A stretch of DNA of 64,000 bases from Rhizobium redzepovicii (GTDB lineage Bacteria > Pseudomonadota > Alphaproteobacteria > Rhizobiales > Rhizobiaceae). The stretch lies in contig NZ_JAILYH010000016.1 of NCBI RefSeq assembly GCF_019793435.1, forward strand, positions 1-64,000. The letters are read 5' to 3'. The notes below the pieces were generated by a model that worked only from the letters and a program-made list of their open reading frames with translations, was not told where the DNA came from and did not search any database. This document shows positions 50,927 to 59,325 of this stretch, piece after piece (the stretch's first letter is position 1; each line of letters starts with the position of its first letter). The translations under genes were made by a program, and so were the position numbers.

Positions 50927-51300
50927 CCATGAGCCTGAATGCGCGCCTGGAGCCAGTGCTCTATCTTTTTGCCGGCCTGTTCGGCGTCGCCGGCGTGGCT
51001 CTTGCTGCACTTGCCGCCCATGGCGGCGGCGAAGCCAACCTGGCGGCATCCGCATCCGCCATGTGCCTCGCGCATGCTCCTGCGCTGCTGGCATTGGCTC
51101 TTGGCACCGCCAAGCTCAAAACCGCCTGGCTGGCCGGTTTGCTCATGATTGTCGGAACGCTGCTCTTTGCCGGCGACCTCATGACCCTGCGTTTCACCGG
51201 CGCCGGCCTCTTCTCCTATGCCGCCCCGACCGGTGGCTGGGCGATGATGCTGGGGTGGCTGGCCGTTGCCGCCGGCGCCGTCTTGCGCGAACGGCGTTGA
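50923..51300 (+). CDS. DUF423-type small membrane protein
   Basis: A 125-residue protein with four hydrophobic helices. It has FGVAGVALAALAAHG near the start and GDLMTLRFTGAG plus APTGGWAMMLGWLAVAAGA near the end, as in DUF423 (YgdD-like) proteins. Its function is unknown. It is translationally coupled to the haemoglobin gene by a 4-base overlap (ATGA), which suggests a shared redox or respiratory context. Confidence 0.82.
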   Translation: MTMSLNARLEPVLYLFAGLFGVAGVALAALAAHGGGEANLAASASAMCLAHAPALLALALGTAKLKTAWLAGLLMIVGTLLFAGDLMTLRFTGAGLFSYAAPTGGWAMMLGWLAVAAGAVLRERR

Positions 51301-51390
51301 GGAAGTTGGGAAGCTTGACTTCCCGGTTCTGAGGATGGGCCACATCAGAGTAGCCATCCGCAAATTTGGCGGCTGTCGGGAAGCCCTACC

Positions 51391-51537
51391 TCTCCTCCCT
51401 GATTCCTGTGCTTGTCACAGGAATCCAGTGCGCCCAAGTCTTTGGGCGCGGGAGACCCAATTCAGGTCCTATATCATTCACGGCGCGGACGCGTCGTGGC
51501 TGGATTCCTGTGACAAGCACAGGAATGAGGGAGGGTG
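51391..51537. repeat. rhizobial mosaic intergenic repeat (RIME-like), copy 1
   Basis: Each end carries a hairpin: ATTCCTGTG-CTTGT-CACAGGAAT on the left and its near-perfect inverted copy on the right (51502-51535), so the whole element is a large inverted repeat. The centre holds GCGCCCAAGTCTTTGGGCGC. A second copy lies at 60094-60237 in the opposite orientation. It separates two convergent genes. Confidence 0.85.
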
Positions 51538-51579
51538 AGGAATGCCTCGCCTTCCCCCTGCAAAATCGCTCGAACCCCG

Positions 51580-51894
51580 TTATATGCCCTCGACGACGTT
51601 GAAACCTTCGAAAACAGGCGGGCCCTTGTACATGGCCTTGCGGTCGCCGGCATTGCGGTGCGCCGCGCGAAAATTCTCGGACTTCGTCCAGTTCTGGAAA
51701 TCCGCTTCGCTCGTCCAGACCGTGTGCGAGGAATAGAGCGTATAGCCCTCCTCTTCGCTGGCCTTGCCGCGCAGCAGGCGGAATTCGACGAAACCGGGTA
51801 CCTTGGCCAGGCTGGAATCGCGATTGCGCCAGACTGTCTCGAAATCACCTTCGTTCCCGGCTGTGACCTTGAAGCGGTTCATTGCGATATACAT
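51580..51894 (-). CDS. IsdG-like heme-degrading monooxygenase (antibiotic biosynthesis monooxygenase fold)
   Basis: A 104-residue ferredoxin-like ABM protein. It carries Asn6, Trp69 and His79, matching the N-W-H triad of IsdG/IsdI (N7, W67, H77) with the same 10-residue Trp-His spacing. It should bind heme and open the porphyrin to release iron. It is the last gene of a leftward operon headed by the DUF2325 gene and preceded by an IRO box, next to the hmu hemin-uptake genes. RBS AAGGAG. Similar proteins are called HmuQ/HmuD in Bradyrhizobium. Confidence 0.88.
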   Translation of the reverse strand: MYIAMNRFKVTAGNEGDFETVWRNRDSSLAKVPGFVEFRLLRGKASEEEGYTLYSSHTVWTSEADFQNWTKSENFRAAHRNAGDRKAMYKGPPVFEGFNVVEGI

Positions 51895-51903
51895 GCGATC
51901 TCC

Positions 51904-52176
51904 TTACGCCTTCCTCTTGCCGGCCCTTGCCGCATACGAGGGAAAGGCGACAACATTATCGCCGTGTGCCGCCGCCGGGCCAAGCGGCCTCGTCGCCGCT
52001 TCTCCGGGCATGCGCGCTTCCCAGGTCGGGAACAGCGCCACATTCTGGTAGATCTCCTGGCGTTCGGCATGCTGCCGGAAAAGTTCGTGGAGCTCGGGCA
52101 CGAGGCCCTCGCCCGTCTGCGCGGCAAGCTTGTGCAGGCCGATCATGGTGAAGCCGTCGGGACGCTGATCGCTCAT
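51904..52176 (-). CDS. uncharacterised 90-residue protein in the heme monooxygenase operon
   Basis: It overlaps the DUF2325 gene by four bases and is 9 bp from the monooxygenase gene. The sequence is soluble, helical in the first half (HKLAAQTGEGLVPELHELF), then has a disordered Pro/Gly part and a basic tail (YAARAGKRKA). No family is recognised. The tight coupling implies a role in heme use. Confidence 0.65.
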   Translation of the reverse strand: MSDQRPDGFTMIGLHKLAAQTGEGLVPELHELFRQHAERQEIYQNVALFPTWEARMPGEAATRPLGPAAAHGDNVVAFPSYAARAGKRKA

Positions 52177-52580
52177 CGGGAATTGTCTCGCTCGTTCATC
52201 GTCTGCAGCGCACGCTCAAGGCTGGACTTGCTGCCGTTGCGCAGCGGGATAAAGGCCTTGCCGAACTTTTTGCAGCCGGTCTTCACGCGCAGGCAGGCAT
52301 CGTGGCTGATACAGTCGATCGGGCAGAAGACGCAGTCGACCGAAGGCAGCACGGTATCGATTCGGGACACCGCTTCGCGCAGGCCGCCGTCATGATGAAG
52401 GAGTTCGGCGCCAAAATTGCTGGCGATCTGGCGAAGATGCGCCACCTGGCAATCACGCCCGCCGACATAGAGGAAACTGCGGCCATCCAGTTTGGAACGC
52501 CCGGCGGACGCCTGAGCAACGCCCTCGCCCGCGACGTCGCGGACCTCCCGGTTCGATCCCTTCTTGCCCTTGCGAGCCAT
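52173..52580 (-). CDS. DUF2325 domain protein with cysteine cluster
   Basis: A 135-residue protein. The DUF2325 Rossmann-like core has FLYVGGRDCQVAHLRQIA (about 37-54). It is followed by a cysteine-rich segment CVFCPIDCISHDAC with CxxC spacing and another Cys in KTGCKKFGKAFIPLRN, suggesting a metal, heme or iron-sulfur site. The N-terminus is basic. It heads the operon containing the IsdG-like monooxygenase. Its molecular role is unknown. Confidence 0.8.
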   Translation of the reverse strand: MARKGKKGSNREVRDVAGEGVAQASAGRSKLDGRSFLYVGGRDCQVAHLRQIASNFGAELLHHDGGLREAVSRIDTVLPSVDCVFCPIDCISHDACLRVKTGCKKFGKAFIPLRNGSKSSLERALQTMNERDNSR

Positions 52581-52671
52581 ATACCCCCCAGTTCACTCGT
52601 TGATCGTCACACGATTCCTGCGTGTGCGGGTGGACCTTATTAAACTTGATTTTTGGAGTAAAGTATAAAGT

Positions 52672-52686
52672 TGATTATTTTTATCA
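52672..52686 (-). promoter_or_regulatory. IRO box (RirA-type iron-responsive operator)
   Basis: TGA (52672-52674), 9 bp, TCA (52684-52686) fits the TGA-N9-TCA IRO box recognised by RirA in Rhizobium. It lies 92 bp upstream of the DUF2325 ATG in an AT-rich segment. A TATACT-like -10 for the leftward promoter lies just downstream. It probably represses the operon when iron is plentiful. Confidence 0.65.
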
Positions 52687-52689
52687 TAT

Positions 52690-54039
52690 TTATCGCGAGG
52701 TGACCTGAACCTCCTGGATAAAGCTCCAACTGGCCTTACCCCACTCAGGCGGCAACGGCGGAAACGGCGCGGCGCGGCGCACACCATCGAGAGCAGCCTT
52801 GTCCAAATCTGGAATACCCGAGCTGCCGGCGACGGAGACTGACGACAACCTGCCGGTTCCATCGATCGTCAATCTGAGACGCACCGAAATCGCCTCGCCC
52901 ATCCTCTTGTATTCGTCAGGCACTCGAACTGCGCGGCGAATACGCTTCTGCACTTTGCCAGGATAATTGGCTACAGCGGCGCTTCCAACGCCATCACCTC
53001 TGCCTGATGTCGTTGACATGCCATTAAATTCAGGCGCGTCCTGACCAGTCGTTACGCCTCTATCCGAATCCCGCCGGTCCGTGCCGTTTTTTCCACCTGT
53101 AGGCTCCACCTTTTTCCGAGACGGCTTTTTTTCATCCGGCTTCGGCTTTTCGACCTTCTTGGGTTTCGGCTCCGGCTTTTCTTCGGGTTCGGGAGAAACT
53201 TCGGCAGTCTTGACGGGCTTCACTTCCTCTGGTCGAACTTCAGTTGGCGGCACCGCAACCGCCGTCTGTTCTGGTGCCGCAGTCGGCAAGATATCGGGCA
53301 CCGGCTGTTCCGGCACCACCGTTGCCATGGGCTGAGCGACGAAAGTGTCGGCGGGATTCTGAGAAACAAGAATCTCCGGCTCCGCAGCCACAGCTGACTC
53401 AGGCGAAACACGCGTTACTTCTTGAGCAGGCTGAATCGCTTCTGCAGACTCGATCTTAACTGGTTGTGCCTGCTCGGGCTGCATCTCTGTCGGCTGAAGT
53501 TCGTCAGTCTCAGTCGTCGATTGAACCGTCTCCGGCTTGACTTCCTCCGCGGCAATTTCATCTGGCTTCAATTCCAGCTCTGGATCACCTGCCGAAGTCT
53601 GATCGACATCGGAGTCGCCATACACGATGACGCTGACGGCCTCCCCGGCGTCTTCAATCACTTCGGTCGGTGGCTGCGGCATGACCAAGGCAAGAGCGAC
53701 CACCAAACTTACATGGAAGATCAGGGAGCAGATGCAGGTCAGCGTCAGCCGCCGTCGCACCGGCTTCTTCTCGTCATCCTGCTTTTCCACCGCCGCATCC
53801 ATCGGCGGCGCGGAGAGCGGAGCGACCGGTGCGGTTTCCGGATGGTCGGGAAAGGAGGATATCTGCGCAAAACGCGTGTAGTGGATCACCGTTTCGCCGG
53901 CTGGCTGCAGCTGCGCATTGCGCAGTTCGGAAAGCTCATGGCCAGGATGCATGCCGGGCATATTGTCGTTCAGGCTACTATCGGCGTCCGCCTCCCCGAT
54001 GAGCACCTGTCTCGATCTGGACTTCGCTGAAATCGCCAT
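52690..54039 (-). CDS. tonB: TonB with long cytoplasmic N-terminal extension
   Basis: A 449-residue energy transducer for outer-membrane receptors. The single membrane helix is at about 98-120 (CICSLIFHVSLVVALALVM). A very long periplasmic acidic/Pro-rich spacer (about 125-335, EKPEPKPKKVEKPKPDEKK type) follows, then the TonB C-terminal domain (about 345-449, AVRVPDEYKRMGEAISVRL). The 97-residue cytoplasmic N-terminus is unusual. In R. leguminosarum tonB sits next to hmuPSTUV, as here. Confidence 0.93.
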   Translation of the reverse strand: MAISAKSRSRQVLIGEADADSSLNDNMPGMHPGHELSELRNAQLQPAGETVIHYTRFAQISSFPDHPETAPVAPLSAPPMDAAVEKQDDEKKPVRRRLTLTCICSLIFHVSLVVALALVMPQPPTEVIEDAGEAVSVIVYGDSDVDQTSAGDPELELKPDEIAAEEVKPETVQSTTETDELQPTEMQPEQAQPVKIESAEAIQPAQEVTRVSPESAVAAEPEILVSQNPADTFVAQPMATVVPEQPVPDILPTAAPEQTAVAVPPTEVRPEEVKPVKTAEVSPEPEEKPEPKPKKVEKPKPDEKKPSRKKVEPTGGKNGTDRRDSDRGVTTGQDAPEFNGMSTTSGRGDGVGSAAVANYPGKVQKRIRRAVRVPDEYKRMGEAISVRLRLTIDGTGRLSSVSVAGSSGIPDLDKAALDGVRRAAPFPPLPPEWGKASWSFIQEVQVTSR

Positions 54040-54096
54040 TGTGTACGCCTTAGACAGCCTGAAACATGTCCGCCGGAGATCATCCCCGGCGTTATC

Positions 54097-54522
54097 TTAG
54101 CCCTCGAAGGGAACCGAAATCTGCGAGCGGGTGACGAGACCCTTCATGCATTCGCCCGCAGCCGGCCCGTCGCAGACTGGCGTGTCGTTGATCAGGATGC
54201 GGGTCACGCTCTCGCATTTGACATTCGGCATATCGAACTGGCGCACGCGCTTCTTGCCCTGCGGCAGATCGCGGAAATCGAGCACGGTGATGCGGTCGAC
54301 GGCATTCTTGTCGTTGAAGAAGGCTAGCTCGAAGGAGACCTTGTTGATGGCGGCGGGCAACTGATTCAGCGCCACGAAGGTCATCATGCAGCCCTTTTGC
54401 GAGGGCGCGAGCGCATTGAGTTCGACATCGAGGGAAGATGCCGGTGCCGCCTCCTGCGCCTGACATACGCTTGAAATCGCCATCGCCATGCCGGCTGCAA
54501 CAGCCGCAAACCTACCTGTCAT
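54097..54522 (-). CDS. exported hypothetical protein upstream of tonB
   Basis: A 141-residue protein with a signal peptide (about 1-23, ending CQAQ). It has three cysteines (GCMMTF, NVKCESV, PVCDG/GECMKG) suggesting disulfides, and a beta-rich middle (VSFELAFFNDKNAV). It lies 57 bp before tonB on the same strand, so the two are probably cotranscribed. A periplasmic partner of TonB-dependent uptake is possible; nothing proves it. Confidence 0.7.
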   Translation of the reverse strand: MTGRFAAVAAGMAMAISSVCQAQEAAPASSLDVELNALAPSQKGCMMTFVALNQLPAAINKVSFELAFFNDKNAVDRITVLDFRDLPQGKKRVRQFDMPNVKCESVTRILINDTPVCDGPAAGECMKGLVTRSQISVPFEG

Positions 54523-54623
54523 AAAACCTTCTCCGTCATCGGCCCGAGCCGCCCGCAGGCAGCTCCTATCAGCAATTTCGAAAACTTGACCGTAATAGTA
54601 TCCTATTGCGTCTTTAAAAAACT

Positions 54624-54881
54624 ATGAGTAAGAAAGTCAAGATAAATGTCATCGCAACCGGGCCTCAGATCCCCGGCCTCACGGAATTGCCAACCGAAAT
54701 GATGGTTGAAAAGCCAGATAACTTTAAGCACGTGCCGCTGCCGAGCGAGCCCGCGGCGCAGCACCGGATCCTCGAAAGCGCAGATCTTTTCCGCGGCACG
54801 AACGAGATCATGATCAGACACGAGGGCGTGACCTATCGCCTGAAGATCACCCGTCAGGGCAAGCTCATTCTCAATAAGTAA
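54624..54881 (+). CDS. hmuP: HmuP/HemP hemin uptake regulator
   Basis: An 85-residue HemP-family protein. The conserved C-terminus has SADLFRGTNEIMIRHEGV and YRLKITRQGKLILNK. HmuP in Bradyrhizobium and Sinorhizobium activates or is needed for the hemin receptor gene. It is the first gene of hmuPSTUV and is divergent from the tonB unit. Gap to hmuS 19 bp. Confidence 0.92.
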   Translation: MSKKVKINVIATGPQIPGLTELPTEMMVEKPDNFKHVPLPSEPAAQHRILESADLFRGTNEIMIRHEGVTYRLKITRQGKLILNK

Positions 54882-54900
54882 GGCCAATAGTAGGTAAGAC

Positions 54901-55950
54901 ATGACCGAACAGACAAGACCGGCGCCAGCCGAAATCCGGGCGTTTCGCGCCAAAAATCCGAAGATGCGCGAGCGCGATATCGCCGCCCAGCTGAAGATTT
55001 CCGAGGCGGCCCTCGTCGCCGCCGAAACCGGCATCAGCGTCACCCGCATCGATGGCAGTGCGCTGAAATTTCTCGAACGCGTCGCGAGCCTCGGCGAAGT
55101 GATGGCGCTGTCGCGCAACGAAAGTGCCGTGCACGAAAAGATCGGCGTCTTCGAAAACATCAAAAGCGGCATACAGGCCGCAATCGTTCTCGGCGAGAAT
55201 ATCGACCTGCGCATCTTCCCGAGCCGCTGGGAACATGGCTTCGCCGTATCGAAGAAGGATGGCGATCAGCTGCGCCTTAGCCTGCAATATTTCGACAAGG
55301 CGGGCAACGCCGTGCACAAGGTGCACCTGCGCCCCAATTCGAATGTCGAGGCCTATCACGCGCTGGTCGCCGCGTTGAAGCTGGAAGACCAGTCGCAGGA
55401 CTTCGTCGAGGCCGAGACCTCAGAGACCGTCGATGAAACCGCCGACGTCAGCCGCGACGAGCTGCGCGACAACTGGAGCAGGCTCACTGACACGCACGAG
55501 TTCTTCGGCATGTTGAAGCGCCTGAAGATCGGCCGCCAGGCGGCCGTGCGCAGCGTCGGCGACGACTATGCCTGGAAGCTCGATAACAGCGCGACCGCGG
55601 AGATGATGCATGCCTCGGTGAAATCCGGCCTGCCGATCATGTGCTTCGTCGCCAATGACGGCATCGTCCAGATCCATTCCGGCCCGATCTTCAACGTTCA
55701 GGCCATGGGCCCATGGATCAATATCATGGACCCGACCTTCCATCTGCATCTGCGCCAGGATCACATCGCCGAGACTTGGGCGGTGCGCAAGCCGACCAAG
55801 GACGGCCACGTCACCTCGCTTGAGGCTTACAATATGCAAGGCGAGATGATCATCCAGTTCTTCGGCAAACGGAAGGAAGGATCCGACGAACGCGCCGAGT
55901 GGCGCGAGATCATGGAAAACCTGCCGCGGGCAGCAAGTGTCGCCGCATAA
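54901..55950 (+). CDS. hmuS: HmuS hemin-degrading/processing protein
   Basis: A 349-residue cytoplasmic heme protein of the HemS/ChuS/HmuS family, built of two similar halves. It has IRAFRAKNPKMRERDIA at the start and ALVAAETGISVTR. The second half has DTHEFFGMLKRLKIGRQ and DPTFHLHLRQDHIAETWAV with the heme-coordinating histidines. It receives or breaks down heme imported by HmuTUV. Length is typical of the family. Confidence 0.95.
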   Translation: MTEQTRPAPAEIRAFRAKNPKMRERDIAAQLKISEAALVAAETGISVTRIDGSALKFLERVASLGEVMALSRNESAVHEKIGVFENIKSGIQAAIVLGENIDLRIFPSRWEHGFAVSKKDGDQLRLSLQYFDKAGNAVHKVHLRPNSNVEAYHALVAALKLEDQSQDFVEAETSETVDETADVSRDELRDNWSRLTDTHEFFGMLKRLKIGRQAAVRSVGDDYAWKLDNSATAEMMHASVKSGLPIMCFVANDGIVQIHSGPIFNVQAMGPWINIMDPTFHLHLRQDHIAETWAVRKPTKDGHVTSLEAYNMQGEMIIQFFGKRKEGSDERAEWREIMENLPRAASVAA

Positions 55951-55962
55951 AGGATTGCAACG

Positions 55963-56892
55963 ATGACGATGCGTAACAATCTGCGCCGGATCCGCCCTTG
56001 GCAATTGGCCCTGACGGCGGCCGTCATGGCACTGCCGCTGATCCCGTCGGCACCGGCGCTCAAAGGCCTCGCCTTCGTCCGCCCCGCCCACGCCGAGGAA
56101 AAGAAGCTCGACACCTCGCGCCTGGTTTCCGTCGGCGGCGATATCACCGAGATCGTCTATGCGCTCGGCGAGGAAAGCCGGTTGATCGCCCGCGACACGA
56201 CGAGCACCTATCCGGAGGCGGCGCTGAAGCTGCCCAACGTCGGTTACATGCGGGCGCTCTCGCCTGAAGGCATCCTTGCCATGAACCCGACGGCGATCAT
56301 CGCCGTCGAGGGGTCAGGCCCGAAGGAGGCGCTGGCCGTCCTGAAAAATGCCAGCGTGCCCTTCGAGACCGTGCCGAGCCCTTTTACCCGCGATGGCATC
56401 ATCGCCAAGATCGATCGCGTCGGCGCGCTGCTTAACGTGCCCGAAAAGGCGAAGACGCTTGAGGAAAATGTAGCGGCTGATCTCGATGCGGCGATCACTG
56501 AGGCCGAAAAGCGCCCGGAGGCCGAACGCAAGCGCGTTCTCTTCATCCTCAGCGCCCAGAACGGCCGGATCATGGCATCGGGCACCGGCACGGCGGCCGA
56601 TGGCATCGTCAAGCTCGCCGGCGCCATCAACGCCATCGGCGCATTCCCAGGTTACAAGCCGCTGACGGACGAAGCGATCATCGAAGCCAAGCCCGACATC
56701 ATCCTGATGATGAACCGCGGCGATGGCGCCGGCACCACGAACGAGGACTTGCTGGCTCAGCCGGCGATCGCGTTGACGCCGGCTGGCGAGAAGAAGGCGA
56801 TCATCCGCATGGACGGCATCTACCTGCTCGGCTTCGGCCCGCGCACCGCAGCCGCCGCGCGTGAGCTCAACGCGGCGATCTACGGGGGCTGA
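55963..56892 (+). CDS. hmuT: HmuT periplasmic hemin-binding protein
   Basis: A 309-residue class III substrate-binding protein. The N-terminal signal peptide (about 1-44, ending RPAHAEE) is followed by RLVSVGGDITEIVYALG (heme-binding Tyr region nearby). LSAQNGRIMASGTGTAADGI and IILMMNRGDGA follow. It delivers hemin to HmuU/V. It lies 12 bp after hmuS and 2 bp before hmuU. Confidence 0.94.
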   Translation: MTMRNNLRRIRPWQLALTAAVMALPLIPSAPALKGLAFVRPAHAEEKKLDTSRLVSVGGDITEIVYALGEESRLIARDTTSTYPEAALKLPNVGYMRALSPEGILAMNPTAIIAVEGSGPKEALAVLKNASVPFETVPSPFTRDGIIAKIDRVGALLNVPEKAKTLEENVAADLDAAITEAEKRPEAERKRVLFILSAQNGRIMASGTGTAADGIVKLAGAINAIGAFPGYKPLTDEAIIEAKPDIILMMNRGDGAGTTNEDLLAQPAIALTPAGEKKAIIRMDGIYLLGFGPRTAAAARELNAAIYGG

Positions 56893-56894
56893 TC

Positions 56895-58007
56895 ATGGCG
56901 CTGCCGCAAGCCATGATGGAACAAAGGCGACCACTGCCGATGGCGGAGGTCAGCGCAAACCGGCAGGCGGGCGACAGAACGAGGCTCTCCTCTTTGGTCA
57001 TCGTGTTGCTCGTTATCGGCTCGGTCTTCTCGATGCTGTTTTCGGTAACGACGGGCGCCTCGGATGCCTCGATCCTCGACGTTGTCGGCAACATGGCCGG
57101 TTCCGAGGCAGCACTGAGCACACGTGACCGGATCATCATCTTCGACATCCGTCTGCCAAGAGCGATCCTCGGCTTCCTGATCGGCGCCTCGCTGGCCGTT
57201 TCCGGCACGGTGATGCAGGGGCTGTTCCGCAATCCGCTAGCCGATCCCGGCCTCGTCGGCGTCTCTTCAGGCGCAAGCCTCGGTGCGGTCACCATGATCG
57301 TGCTCGGCGGCAGCCTTGCAGCGCCGCTTCAGGCACTTCTCGGCATCTATGCCCTGCCGGCGGCCGCCTTTGGCGGCGGTCTCTTCACGACGCTGCTGCT
57401 CTACAGGATCGCTACACGTCACGGCCAGACCTCGGTGGCGACGATGCTGCTGGCCGGCATCGCGCTCGGCGCGCTCACGCTCGCCCTCACCGGCCTGCTG
57501 ATCTACCTGGCCAACGACCAGCAGCTGCGCGACCTGACATTCTGGAGCATGGGATCGCTGGCCGGCGCCACATGGACGAAGATCGCCGCCGCCGTGCCGA
57601 TCATCCTGTTGTCTTTCACCGCCCTGCCCTTCATGGCTCGCGGCCTCAATGCCATCACGCTCGGCGAGGCCGCCGCCTTTCATATGGGCGTGCCGGTGCA
57701 GCGGCTGAAGAATGTCGCTGTCGTCGGCGTCGCCGCAGCGACCGGTGCGTCCGTCGCCGCCAGCGGCGGCATCGGTTTCGTCGGCATCGTCGTGCCGCAT
57801 ATCCTGCGTATGGCGATCGGCCCGGACCATCGTTTCCTGCTGCCGGCCGCAGCTCTGCTCGGTGGCTCTCTGCTGATTTTCGCCGATGTCCTGGCGCGCA
57901 CCTTGGTCGCCCCGGCCGAGCTGCCGATCGGCATCATCACCGCGGCAGTCGGCGGGCCGTTCTTCCTGTGGATTCTGCTGAGGCAGCGTTCGCGCCTTGC
58001 CCTGTGA
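56895..58007 (+). CDS. hmuU: HmuU hemin ABC transporter permease
   Basis: A 370-residue FecCD-family permease with about ten membrane helices after a 45-residue cytoplasmic start. Conserved parts are DIRLPRAILGFLIGASLAVSG, RNPLADPGLVGVSSGASLGA and GIGFVGIVVPHILR. It forms the inner-membrane channel with HmuV. The stop codon overlaps a possible GTG start of hmuV. Confidence 0.95.
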   Translation: MALPQAMMEQRRPLPMAEVSANRQAGDRTRLSSLVIVLLVIGSVFSMLFSVTTGASDASILDVVGNMAGSEAALSTRDRIIIFDIRLPRAILGFLIGASLAVSGTVMQGLFRNPLADPGLVGVSSGASLGAVTMIVLGGSLAAPLQALLGIYALPAAAFGGGLFTTLLLYRIATRHGQTSVATMLLAGIALGALTLALTGLLIYLANDQQLRDLTFWSMGSLAGATWTKIAAAVPIILLSFTALPFMARGLNAITLGEAAAFHMGVPVQRLKNVAVVGVAAATGASVAASGGIGFVGIVVPHILRMAIGPDHRFLLPAAALLGGSLLIFADVLARTLVAPAELPIGIITAAVGGPFFLWILLRQRSRLAL

Positions 58008-58027
58008 GCGCTGTCGTGAGTGACGAG

Positions 58028-58822
58028 ATGATCGAAGTGTCCGGCCTCTCCGTGCGCCTTTCCGGCAAGACCATCATCAGCGACGTCACTTTTACGGCCA
58101 AGGCCGGCGAGCTGACGGCGATCGCCGGGCCGAACGGGTCCGGCAAGACGACGACGATGAAAGCCATATCGGGCGAGCTTACCTATGGTGGCTCGGTGCG
58201 CATCGGCGGCGACGAGGTGAAGGAGCTGAAACCCTGGCAGCTTGCCGCCATTCGCGGTGTGCTGCCGCAGGCAAGCACCATCTCCTTTCCCTTCACCGTG
58301 CGCGAGATCGTCCGCATGGGCCTCACATCGGGCATCAACCTCAATCCCGACAAGGCCGAGCAGACGGCAGCCGCCGCACTTGCATCAGTCGACTTGACCG
58401 GCTTCGAAGGCCGTTTTTATCAAGAACTATCCGGCGGCGAGCAGCAGCGCGTTCAGCTTGCCCGCGTGCTCTGCCAGATCGCCGAGCCTGTCGTCGACGG
58501 CAAACCTTGCTGGCTGCTGCTCGACGAGCCGGTCTCAAGTCTCGACATCAGCCACCAGCTAACGATCATGACGCTTGCCCGCAATTTCTGCGAACGCGGC
58601 GGCGGCGTCATCGCCGTCATGCATGATCTCAACCTGACAGCGCTCTTCGCCGACCGCATCGTGCTGATGAAATCCGGCCGCCTCGCCGTTGCCGGCGGCA
58701 TCGGTGACGTTTTGAGGGACGAGAACATGCTCTCGGTATTTGGCTGCGCGCTACGAATCAACCAGGTGCCGGCCGACGGCACGCCCTTCATACTCGCCCA
58801 CAGCGCCGTTTCCCAGCGCTGA
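58028..58822 (+). CDS. hmuV: HmuV hemin ABC transporter ATPase
   Basis: About 264 residues. Walker A is AGPNGSGKTT, signature ELSGGEQQRVQLARVL and Walker B WLLLDEPVSSLD, with the family-specific HMUV pattern. It powers hemin import through HmuU. I chose ATG 58028 (MIEVSGLSVRL); GTG at 58016 or 58004 (the latter overlapping the hmuU stop) are possible alternatives. It is the last gene of hmuPSTUV. Confidence 0.95.
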   Translation: MIEVSGLSVRLSGKTIISDVTFTAKAGELTAIAGPNGSGKTTTMKAISGELTYGGSVRIGGDEVKELKPWQLAAIRGVLPQASTISFPFTVREIVRMGLTSGINLNPDKAEQTAAAALASVDLTGFEGRFYQELSGGEQQRVQLARVLCQIAEPVVDGKPCWLLLDEPVSSLDISHQLTIMTLARNFCERGGGVIAVMHDLNLTALFADRIVLMKSGRLAVAGGIGDVLRDENMLSVFGCALRINQVPADGTPFILAHSAVSQR

Positions 58823-58835
58823 CCGCCCGCGCGGC

Positions 58836-58860
58836 GGAACTTTTGCCCGCCCGGGACGTT
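58836..58860 (+). promoter_or_regulatory. EcfG promoter of the DUF883-holin pair
   Basis: GGAAC (58836-58840), 16 bp, CGTT (58857-58860): an exact EcfG consensus. It is 112 bp before the ATG of the DUF883 gene. The -35 overlaps a GC hairpin that may end the hmu transcript. Confidence 0.7.
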
Positions 58861-58971
58861 TTTCGGCAGTGATTTGGGTCAATGCCGCGCGATATCTTTC
58901 ATGCAACGGACGGTGGTGACCCCAGTGCGAAATAGGCGGGCTTGCGCGCGCCCCAGCCAATGGAGACAGCC

Positions 58972-59316
58972 ATGAGCTATTCTATCTTCCAGTCCGGCCG
59001 CAGCCGCCGCAACGGCACCTTTCACAATCTGGAATCCGGCATCGAGGAGCAGGTCGAGGCGCTGCGCGACGAACTCGCGGAACTGACGCGCCTGGTCGGC
59101 AAGAATTCACGTCACCAGAGCGAGAAAATCCGCAGCCAGGCTGGCGCCGGTTATGAGGAACTGCTCAGCCGCAGCGAGGATCTCTTACGCGAATTGCAGC
59201 ACGGCTATGAGCGCGGCACGACCGAAATGCGCGACACCGTGCGCAAACATCCGCTGGCAACCCTCGGTGCGGCAGCCGCTTTCGGCCTCGCCATCGCCTT
59301 CCTAGCCCGCCGCTGA
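58972..59316 (+). CDS. DUF883/ElaB-YqjD-type membrane-anchored protein
   Basis: A 114-residue protein. It has a long helical, charged coiled-coil middle (about 25-80, EEQVEALRDELAELTRLVGK) and a C-terminal hydrophobic anchor (TLGAAAAFGLAIAFLARR), the layout of ElaB/YqjD proteins that attach ribosomes to membranes in stationary E. coli. Its EcfG promoter fits a stress role. Nine bp before the next gene. Confidence 0.8.
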   Translation: MSYSIFQSGRSRRNGTFHNLESGIEEQVEALRDELAELTRLVGKNSRHQSEKIRSQAGAGYEELLSRSEDLLRELQHGYERGTTEMRDTVRKHPLATLGAAAAFGLAIAFLARR

Positions 59317-59325
59317 GGAAGCGCA

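Noticed and set aside
51391..51537. Possible CRISPR or transposon end
   Set aside because: There are only two dispersed copies, no spacer array, no cas or transposase gene. The paired hairpins fit a RIME-type intergenic repeat.
54523..54623. Search for an IRO or ICE box between the tonB unit and hmuP
   Set aside because: I found no TGA-N9-TCA in this gap, so I do not claim RirA control of hmuP from this sequence.
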